In this document: piece by piece, positions 54,979 to 64,000 of the stretch
Position numbering within the stretch: the first letter of the stretch is position 1
Layout of the letters: each line of letters begins with the position of its first letter
Origin: Darksidea phi
Taxonomy: Eukaryota > Ascomycota > Dothideomycetes > Pleosporales > Lentitheciaceae
Direction of reading: 5' to 3'
NCBI GenBank assembly: GCA_030770425.1
Contig: JASJFT010000080.1
Coordinates: forward strand, 1-64,000
DNA: 64,000 bases
Position numbers and translations under genes: made by a program
Notes under the pieces: model-generated
Told to the model about the DNA's origin: nothing
Database searches by the model: none
What the model saw: only the letters and a program-made list of their open reading frames with translations

Positions 54979-57900
54979 TCATCGTAGGACCTGGGCAGGT
55001 ATACCTTCTTACCACCGCAACAACAAACAGCAAGAAGGTGTCGAACTGGGGTCAAGCTAGGCGGGAGGCGGGAGATGGGAGGTGAAAAACAAAGCACCAG
55101 CTCGCTCCTCTGTGCAGACTCCAGCTTCGCAATAAACGTACGAGGAGCTTCCCAATACACCAGCTATCCCATACCCAGTCCTTACCAGTAGCTCGTCAGA
55201 CAGGAAGAGAGGTTTGCCTATTATAGCTGCTTTTCACACATCACCTCATCGATATCTCACGATGGACAGTACCATGGATGTACAAACTCTACAGCTCTAT
55301 TATCGTGTACGAGGTGTGCGGTATAGCACTTCTATTGTGTACAAACTCGTACCGTGTTTCGTGCGGACCTTACACAAGAGACTCCCGCTGTGCGAATCTA
55401 AAATAAATAGCGACTTTTTACTACAGTGGGTGGTAAGGGTAAAGGGGAGGTCCGTTTCGCGGTGTTGTACCTCGAGCGTTATGGGAATACGTAGGACAAG
55501 AGAAAGGTCACGAGAGGAACGAACATTGGGCTATTTCCAGTAGCGGGTGGTGCTAACGACTGGAATGAGATGGACAATGGACGGGCTAGAGAGCTTGCGG
55601 TAGGCATGGAAAAGTATGGTTTTGTATGTCGATACGCTAGGGGAGGTGGAGGCTATCTTGATACCGACGGGGATGCTCATTAAGTAGCGCAACTTCCTAG
55701 CCGTCGCGGACGGCTCGGAAAGTCTATGTGGTGCCGGTATATTACATAGGACGAGCGTAGACTTTGAATGTCGAATCTTGCTGCCCAAGTGCCCCTTGGG
55801 ATATGCGTACTTCTCGCGGCTACCGACATCGTGGAAAAGCACTCTTAAGAAGAGGTGGCTATACTGGTAGCATTGACGGGATGCATGGCAGTCACCCGAG
55901 CAGCCCATTTATGCCGTCACGCATGAAGCGAGGCCAAAACCTATAGCGATACCGGGATGGCGTCGTAACGCTGAAAGGGATCCGCACGAGAGAACGTCGC
56001 GGAGGGGGAAACAATCCCATGCATCGTGCCTGTACGGTCCGAAACATGCTTCCCGCCGGAAGACCCGCAATCTGCCTGTGTGTGAAACGGTTCTATAGCA
56101 CATGCGAACTCGTTGGGAGAGGTGAGCCGCTTCTGTGTATGGTGCTAGGTTCGTCTAGCAGGAATAGAGCAGGATCTGCAGCATTTCGATGGAGTTTTCG
56201 TATTTGCGAAACTCTGGTCGTATGGGAGATGGCTTTTGAGAAGCTAGACCATGCAAACGCAGCTCCCTAGAGAGAGCATGCGTGACGGCATATGCTTTTT
56301 AAACTGTCATGGAGGGAGAATGCGAGATTCTGAGGCCACCCGTGCCGGAGCCGTGCTTGGAGGTCGTAGAGAGCTACACGATAGGGGCCTGTTCATTGTA
56401 AGAAGATGTCTAAATCCGCTGTGCTAACTTTTGAATTGTCTAACCTGTCTACGGAGTGAATCGTGCCATGTTTCGGAAAAGTGATGAGATGATGGAATCG
56501 AAAAGAGGTGAGGAGTCCTTGTGGGAGAGAAGCTTGCACCGTCCTTCCACGTCCGACACCTCCCACTGCTATTCGCACAGGGGGTTGTGACTCACCTATC
56601 CTGGCAGTCTTCGAACGGCATTATTACTGTTCCGTCGTAGGCGGAAGGCCGATGTGTATGCACCTAGCTCGGCCAGCTCTGAGATGTATCCAGACGCACA
56701 GTGCGAACTTCTAAACCCGTCCGATCGCAGCTCCAAGGAATTACGAGTGATCTCCCGAGATGGTAGGAATTACGCGAGCAAGACGACGAGTCTGCGACTG
56801 TTTGCAACACGGATTCGGTAAACGAGAACATCTGAGCGTTTCGTCCCACTCAAGCCAACTACCATCATCCACATTGTGAAAATAGCACGGGTGGTTCCAA
56901 CTCCGAAGCCGCCTGCATGCAGCTAACAACAGCACTCTTCTCCGCCCACATCTGCACTCCACAATTAGACAACTGCGGTGATGTGGAAACTCTTTTGCCC
57001 ACCATCCTCATCCGACCACTTTCTATTTCTAGCCGATGGGTCTCGTTTCATCGAAGATGCTCCACGCCGCACTAGCAACGATGCACGAGAGAACTACAGC
57101 GGCGGCTATGTACGCACGGGCAGCACAACGCCGCTCGGATGCTCATCTACCCACGACGCATCGTCATGATGATTTGAGGGTGGAAGCGGAGTGCATCATG
57201 CATCCTGCAGCAAACGCTTGAGCGCCTGCGATATCAGGCAGGACGCTGACAATGCAAGTCCGAGCCAGCGTCGTAATTCGGCCAGTTGGTCGTGACGCGT
57301 TGGTGGAGGCGCGCACGTCTGTCGGCGCTCAAGCGTTTCACTCCGCCGATGCGAGATGCACATGAGCGCTCAAGTTTTGCTCTTTTCGTACGTGCGCTCT
57401 TTCTTCGTCAGCTGGACTCCACAAACTGCGCCGCGGCACTGCGTTTCACGATTCGCTGGTTGTGGGTGGCCTGGTGGCTACGCAGAACATAGGATCCAGC
57501 CTGGCGGTTATGTATCTATCGTACTTTACCCGTTGTGGCTTTGTTCTGCGCTTACGCGACGGCATAAGTGTAAACTGTCGTGCAGGGGCCGTTTGCGTAG
57601 CACTCGATTGCTGGAGGTAATAGCATGGACTCCATGAACGTTTTGCGTTACGAGTGTTCCGCATGTCGAAGCGCTTGCGCTTTACGTGCAAGGCGGGAAG
57701 GAATCGCTTGATACGTCCGGTGGTGGTAAACCGTAATGCTGACACGGAGTTTCGCAGTCCGAACCACCACCACGAAGATACGCAGTACCGCTCAGTCTTG
57801 CAGATACAGCACGCATGTACAGTGTAGGCACCTTGCGTGCGGGTCCTAAAAAGGGTGGCCTTGCAGTATATGCGGGTTGTGGATTCACAAAGGATGACTG

Positions 57901-58048
57901 CTTCGTTGGTCAGTTGTTGTGGTCCCGAACCTATTTGGCTCAGTTTGCGAGATTTGAGAATTTGCCTTGGTCATCTTGACGGTGAATACTTTGGCCTTTT
58001 CTTCGCAAAATATCTGAGGTAATTCCGTACGGTATCCGAACCAAGAGA

Positions 58049-58070
58049 TTTTTTTTTTTTAAAAAAAAAA
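58049..58070. repeat. T(12)A(10) junction
   Basis: A third immediate poly(T)-to-poly(A) switch in the gene-free stretch, like those at 54.7-55.0 kb. Either a gap-closure artefact or an AT foldback. Confidence 0.85.
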
Positions 58071-61000
58071 GATGCTGGAACACGATGGATGTAGTTTTCG
58101 CTAGGGTTGCTCATTGGTCTAATCCCATATGACTGCATATTGCGTGCAAGAGCGAAACCGCTCACACCTTCTATCAGAATGCGCAGATGGATTACGAGAA
58201 TAAACTCGCTGTGGTAGGTTCGCTCATGGTGCATATGTTATGTTGCTGCAAAAGCAAATGCATATGGTGAATGCAGACCGGATCAGCTCTCGTCATGCAT
58301 CTCAGCTGGAGGTCGGCTAGAGGATTTAGCCATAGAGTACCGACCAGCCGGAAAGTTTATCTCGACAAAGGATGGTAGTGTCGGTAACGGCGCGCTTAGA
58401 TGGAGCGCGCCATGATATGCTGTTGGGGGTTGGTACGGTTCAGGACGGGCCAGAGAGGGTCCGTTGGTCGGTGACCACAGATGCACTCGGACTATCCATA
58501 GCACATCTGACGGCTCTACCGCTTATGCGTCAGCGGTTTCATCAAAAGATAGAATCCTCCACGTCATGGTAAGGATCGATGGTAATAAGGCACCGAAGAC
58601 TGCACAGCATAGACACGGGAAGAGAAAGTGTCGGAGATGTGAGAATGCAAGACAAGAATGGTTGGTCAAACACCCGACCGAGAGCTACCGCGCGTAGTGA
58701 ACGCCGTCGGTTCAGATGATACCTAGTATAATGCTAAGATTGGAAAGAAACGATACGAGCGCGTGGATGCTGGTGCTACGGAATTCTAGTTCAGTCTGCT
58801 GGTTCACCACCATATAGTTCTTGTGTGGTTCTTCCCAATGCATCCACATGCAGGACTGCAGCCTGCAGTTGATTGAGCATAGCAATGGGTCGATATGCCG
58901 ATCAATGTATTTTGCAGGTGGGCCTTTGGCGTCAGTCAAGTGACTCGAAGAGTGGGTTACTTTCTTCCACGTTGGAGATCTGGCCTCGCGGTAGGTGGAT
59001 GAAACGCGGGCTTCTGCATCATGATGACCGTCTCCACAAGTCGCTCAGGTTTGTTGGCGTAAGCACCTTGTTTGGTGGGCACAAATCAGCACGCCTTCCC
59101 AGAAGGATCTCCGCCCGTGTGATTGTCGGCCTTGACGAGCACGATGTCGAGTGAATCGCTGTTCATCCACCTGCCATCTCTTTCGTGGCTGTCCCCTGCC
59201 TGTAGCAACCGCCAACATTGGATGGCTAAACTGCCGGCGGCATCGTCTCACAAGTACCTGGTAACCGCTCCGTAATATGCTTGACGACAGCTCATTGGCG
59301 CTATTGCGGGAGCAGGCAGACGGGCGTCACACCGCCAAACCTGCCCCGGGGATCCCAAGACATGGATATGTTTCGTTGCTATGGAAGGATCAACTTCCGG
59401 AAACATTCTATTCTAGATGCTTTTATGCTTTGGATGCGCTATGCCCAAGGGTGTCCCGATGTGCGAGTTTCTATCGTGGGACGGCCGTCTTACAGAATTC
59501 CTCCGCGGTGATCAAACAGTGGGGCGAAAGAGAGCTGCGCGGCTCCAACTAGCACAACGCAACACCAGGGTGGCTGAAGGGTGTCATAGCCCACCAGCCC
59601 AACAGGACATTTGGTGTGTGAGTCCAGATGCCCTTGAGGAGAGGAATGTGGGCCTTGGTGCCGATCACGGCGTCACTCGTCTCAGGCTGGAAGGGTCCCT
59701 TTGGCAATTCTCGCGCCAGCCACGTAGCCAGCCTTCTCATGTCGCTACCAGGTATGGAAGAACGATGGAGGCATGCCATGGTGTTTATTGGAGACAGACC
59801 CTGTCCGCGTGCGAGACAGCGTGCTTTTAGGGTTTGCAGAGGTGCAGAAGGCTGCGGGTTGTCGAATGGCATGGCGGGGCAGCAGAGGGGCTTGGTTCGT
59901 ATCGATAAGATGCATTCCGCCCAGCATTCTGCTGGAGGTGTTCCGCTAGCCCAAAGGCGCCGGGAGCGACGGTAGCGGTGAGCGACATGACCAGGCAGAG
60001 TTCTTCAACGGAAAACGTACGTCTCTGAATCGGGGTCGCGAGCTACCGAGCCGCGACAGCGACAGCCACCAGAGTGGCGGGAGAGCGCTTGGTGCGTAGA
60101 GGGGAATGCCGGAGACGCAGCTTTGATGAGAGGCAGGACGCCGCGCAGGACGGACCCTTGAGGATCATTTCGCGCGCGATTTATTGGAGATGCATTTGGA
60201 TGCCATCTGCGGGAGGCCTGGCTGCTCTCGTCGTCGCAACCGCCGACAAGCCCCAGGCCGTCAATAAAATGAGTATCAGATGCTGGGATTCCGAGAACGG
60301 CATGTCGGCTCAACGGTCTATTGCCAATTGCAGCAGCAAGGCGAGCGCATACCGTTGCCGTGCGCTTGGGAGAACGGCCCTCTGGCGATGGCGATGGCGA
60401 AGGCGCAGCACGACTCTGTGGTATCGCTGGTACCACGGGCGTGACAAGAACTGCCGGCGACGGTAATCTTCGCTCGGACGCGATCAGCAGCAGTCACTGT
60501 TGCTTTTGGCCCACCCTCGCCCACACGCATGGTTCAGAGTTTAGCCAACGGAAAGCTGAGCTTGGCGGGCGCCGAATGTCTGCGCGGATGACGCCGGGAC
60601 GCAGCGAAAAGAAAAAATCAATTTGCAGCGTCTTTTGTGACGGAGCCAGTGTCGGATCCTGGGCGGGTGCGGCCCAGACCTTCCTCAAGCGACAAAGCGC
60701 GGCTCGTTATTAATCCAACGGCCGTGAAATACGAACTCCCAAGCAGCCCGGAGCCGGTAAAATTCAGACGTTGCAGGCGCCCTTGCTCGATCTTGGGGTT
60801 GGGGCGCTGACGCTTCGATCGTCGAGATTAGGGACCCCCCTTTCGATAGCGGTTCGCTGCGCAAGAGTCGCAGTTCGCGCGCCGCCCGTCGAGGCGGTTG
60901 GAATGGCGCAACTGGCCACGTTTGCCGTGGATGGCTGAGGACCACTAGTCTGCTGATGAGCAGCGAACTCTGCTGGACGCTGCCGGGCTCTGCTGGTCTT

Positions 61001-62953
61001 CTGACCGGCAGAGGACCAGCTCCGCGCGGGCTGGGTGAAACAGGACTGCTGGCAAACCCGTGAGTCAGAGAGCGCGATTGGCAGAAATGCAAATATAATC
61101 TCCGGCCACGATTTGCTGGTGGGCAAGCCCAGTCGAGCATTCTTGCAGCGTGGCGTGCCACTGGCGGGCCCAGCAATAACGAGGACGGACGGTTGGGCAC
61201 AGAGGACTCGCTCTCTCTCTCGCGCGCCTGGTTAGTCAGCGCACATCAGTCAGTGAAAGGGCAGCCTGGCCACGGCGATTCGATGCTCTGCCCGGCCAAT
61301 CACCACGGCGCTGGCGCCAGGGCGGGCACAACGACGGGGCCATGCTGCTCTCCAAGGTTTGAGGCATGTGGACCCGGGCGGGCTATTGAGGGCCATGTGT
61401 CAAGCCCAACGCTCGCAGTGTTCGAGACAGCCCGCCCACAAACCGCGAGGCGGACAGAAGAGCGCACTCCCAGCAGCGGCGTGGCTCCAGGACGAAACCG
61501 ACGGGAAACGTGACCACGGCTCGTCCAGCAGGCGGCTTCAGGCAGACCGGGCATGAAAGTCGGAGCGGGCGTAGCAAGATCATCGCCTGGTGCGTCATGG
61601 CTGGGGCCGGCACGTCCAGCAGAGCCCATCGAACTCCGCCCGTGCACCCGCTGATTGTACGAGAAACGAGAACGTCGTAAGCTCTCGCGGGCTTTGCTCC
61701 ACGCGCTAGCCGGCAACGGCTCAAGCGTCTCTTTCAGCCTTCTTTTTGGGGCGGCGCCTGTTTTCGACGCTTGTCTGTGCCATCGGCCGGTGACAGGCCT
61801 CTGCTCGTGAGAGGGTGGTGTGGAGCGGGCTCGAGTGGGCTGGATGGAGTGGGCTGGGGAAGCCCGCCCAGCGAGGCTTGGACGGTGTGCGTGGATTCGC
61901 CGCTGGTTCGCGGACGACTGGCCGTCCCATGTCGTCCCAATGTCGTCCCATGTCGCCTCGGCCGGCCGACGAGCTGAAGACGAGCACGGCGGCGAACAGT
62001 GAAGGGTCCCCCAACGCCACAACGCTCGGGTCCGCTGTCGACGCTTGCCGCACTGCGAGCATCGAGCGACGAGCCTCCGCCCCAGTCGGACGGGCGTTGA
62101 GCGCTGGGTGCGGGCAGGCCTCCTGGGCGGGTTGTGTGTCACCGTGTCTTGTCCAGGATGCATGCAACCACACCAGCGGCCCTCTGCTGACGGCCCTCGG
62201 CGGCGTGATTCGCCAAACGAAAAAAGCCCACAGCCGCTCGGGCGACGGCGGATTGGCATGAATCAGGCGCTGGCTCGGTGGCTGCACGACGGCTGCACGA
62301 CGGCTTTGTTGGACTGGCCGCTAGCTGGACGGGGTAAAGGCGTCTCCCTCACTTCGCCAGGATGGTTGCATAAGTGGAACCAGGGCGATTTGGGTGGCGT
62401 TACAGGCCCTCCTTCGTCGCTGATGGCCCGTCGTCTCGTCATAGCGCCGCTGCTAGCCTCCTCCTGATGGCTTTCCCTATATTTGTAGAAACCGGGGCCT
62501 CCAGTAGCGGCCCATATCGCGCAGGGGTCTCCCGAGAGTGCCGTCTTTTTTATCACTGGTGCCCGGCCGTGCTCGACCAGCATACATCATATCTCGCCTC
62601 ACCATTCACTTCATATACACCTCTCCACCTCCACCACCCCCGCCCTTCCACACTCCTTGACCACCGCCACCCCTCTTCCGCTCTCTGAAACCAGCCTCGT
62701 CGACCTTTGTCCCTTTCGACACACCCGTTCTCAGTCCCCCCCCCAACCACCGGATCTGGTCTTCATGTCCCTGGCGTCTCTGTTTATCTAATACGTTGCT
62801 GTCTCTTTCTCTTGCAAGATCCTCTGTTCCCGGATTCCATATCGGACCATCGACCCAGGAAAGGCCCATCCCTTTTCCCACAGAGTACTTAATACCGTCC
62901 TTGAGGCCTTCAGTGGACCTGCGAGGACACTTCCCAGCCCTCTCCATCGCAAT

Positions 62954-64000
62954 ATGTTGCCGACGCCACCAGCATCCCCAACCCTCAATGGATTTTGTGC
63001 CCCGGAAGACCGCCTAGGCCAAGTACTTGCCGGAAGACTGCAATTGACCGGTGTCCTCGGAGTGGGAGCCTATGGGGTTGTCTACACAGCCCTGGACATC
63101 CAGACCAACACGCCCTATGCCGTAAAGGCCCTCAGCAAGGTCGGCTTGGAGCCACGGCAACAAAAGTTCCAGCAGCGGGAAATCCAGCTCCATCACCAAG
63201 CCAGCGCCCACCCCAATGTGGTTTCGTTGGTAAAGATCGTGGATGCTCCCGACTGCACCTACGTTGTCATCGAGTACTGCCCCGAGGGTGATCTTTTCTC
63301 CAACATCACCGAGCAGGGCAAGTACGTTGGTAATGATGCCCTGGCCAAGCGGGCTTTCCTCCAGATTTTGGATGCCGTGGAGTACTGCCATTCCATTGGA
63401 ATCTACCACAGGGATTTGAAGCCGGAGAACGTTTTGGTCACCGACCAAGGCATGACCTGCAAGCTTGCCGACTTTGGACTCGCCACCACCGACCACATCA
63501 CCTCCGAATTCGGATGCGGCTCGACCTTTTACATGTCACCTGGTATGACTGAGCCATCCTTGGGATCTCTTATGAGTCACGTGCTAACTTTGACTAGAAT
63601 GCCAAACGTCCGCCCCCAAGGCCTACTCATGCTACGCGTCGGCGCCCAATGACGTGTGGAGCCTGGGAGTCATGCTGGTGAACTTGACCTGTGGACGCAA
63701 CCCCTGGAAGCGAGCGTCCTTTGAGGACAGCACGTTCCGTACTTACATGAAGGATCCAAAGTACCTCAGGTCCATTCTTCCCATCTCTCCGGAACTGGAC
63801 AACATCCTCATGCGCGTCTTTGAGTTCAACCCTGCCAGACGTGCTACAATCCCCGAGCTTCGGGAATTGGTCATGAGGTGCCCGAGGTTCGCAGCTTCCA
63901 AGTCAGCGGCCCCTACCCCTCTGCCCTCTCCGCCATTCACTCCCGTGGATTATACCCAGGAAGCTGCCTACAATGGATGCCACCCCCAGGCCATCCCCTC
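62954..64000 (+). CDS. Ran1/Ksp1-like serine/threonine protein kinase, 3' end outside window
   Basis: Two exons visible, join(62954..63542, 63598..>64000), with a 55-nt intron (GTATGA...GCTAAC...GACTAG) joining FYMSP to ECQTSAPKAYSC. The kinase domain starts near residue 27: glycine loop LGVGAYGVVY, catalytic lysine in YAVKALSK, HRDLKPENVL (about 152-161), DFGLATTDH (magnesium-binding Asp), activation segment CGSTFYMSPE, then DVWSLGVMLVNLTCGRNPW. The P-L-T-L-T-like N-terminus (MLPTPPASPTLNGF) is short and disordered, as in fungal Ran1-like kinases. Relatives in yeasts control meiosis entry, nutrient response or filamentation. The frame is still open at the window end, within a Pro-rich linker (APTPLPSPPFTPVDY). 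Confidence 0.93.

Larger units (their letters stand above)
53742..62953. other. 9.2-kb stretch without a recognisable gene
   Basis: No coding region with protein-like features was found on either strand. 53.8-54.7 kb is AT-rich. 54.7-55.0 kb is homopolymer-rich and carries a 10-N gap. 55-60 kb is of ordinary composition but holds only short ORFs. 60.4-62.5 kb is GC-rich and supports long overlapping chance ORFs (for example 61300-62259 minus). From 62580 the sequence is pyrimidine-rich, presumably the kinase leader. Small direct repeats: CTGCACGACGG twice at about 62281-62303 and TGTCGTCCCA-like units near 61928-61950. Confidence 0.6.

Noticed and set aside
54858..55085. Phe/Lys-rich ORFs on both strands
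   Set aside because: They are translations of poly(T)/poly(A) runs next to an assembly gap.
61300..62259. 319-codon minus-strand ORF in GC-rich DNA
   Set aside because: Arg/Pro/Ser-rich with no domain, overlapped by other long ORFs on both strands (61721-62287, 61815-62261). High GC lowers stop frequency, so chance explains it.

Overview
The window looks like nuclear DNA of a filamentous ascomycete, most likely Dothideomycetes/Pleosporales. Nearly every gene is split by short introns of about 42-86 nt with GT-AG ends and CTAAC/CTGAC-like branch sites. The families present are fungal: HET, NACHT-ankyrin STAND protein, Hsp70-like ATPase, fucose lectin, AIM6, SIP5 and the DUF7871-type cysteine-rich protein. 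The taxon is inferred from family content and was not tested by a search. Two N runs (29375-29472 and 54844-54853) show a draft assembly. I rebuilt exon structures by hand from splice motifs, phase and protein continuity; they are predictions without transcript support.

Layout. 0-1.8 kb: a TG repeat, an AT-rich patch and a broken RGG-rich ORF. 1.8-12 kb, minus strand: PLP-homeostasis protein, AIM6-like phosphodiesterase, SIP5 and a secreted aldose 1-epimerase, with a possible small secreted protein. 12.6-15.6 kb, plus strand: a HET protein followed by an alpha/beta hydrolase that has lost its middle. 17-22 kb: an MscS channel with an EF-hand (plus) and a YAT-type amino acid permease (minus).

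23.7-36 kb reads as an accessory block: a NACHT-ankyrin protein, a coiled-coil protein with 24-residue tandem repeats cut by an assembly gap, a possible tRNA-derived SINE, a ten-exon Hsp70-like ATPase, a gene relic and a fucose-lectin-type propeller.

36.7-53.7 kb is dense and mostly conserved: CENP-O, an OXLD1-like mitochondrial protein, DPM3, an SmgGDS-like armadillo protein, a cysteine-rich protein, AP-2 alpha, a NADAR protein, an F-box-like protein with a C-terminal CaaX box, and a Zn-cluster transcription factor. 53.7-62.9 kb shows no recognisable gene and contains poly(T)/poly(A) junctions that look like assembly damage. A Ran1-like protein kinase begins at 62954 and runs off the end.

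Functional links: conserved genes cover trafficking (AP-2), ER glycosylation (DPM3), kinetochore assembly (CENP-O), vitamin B6 homeostasis and sugar or amino acid uptake. The HET, NACHT, Hsp70-like and lectin genes are the type associated with self/non-self recognition and variable gene content in fungi. A joint role for them here is only a hypothesis.
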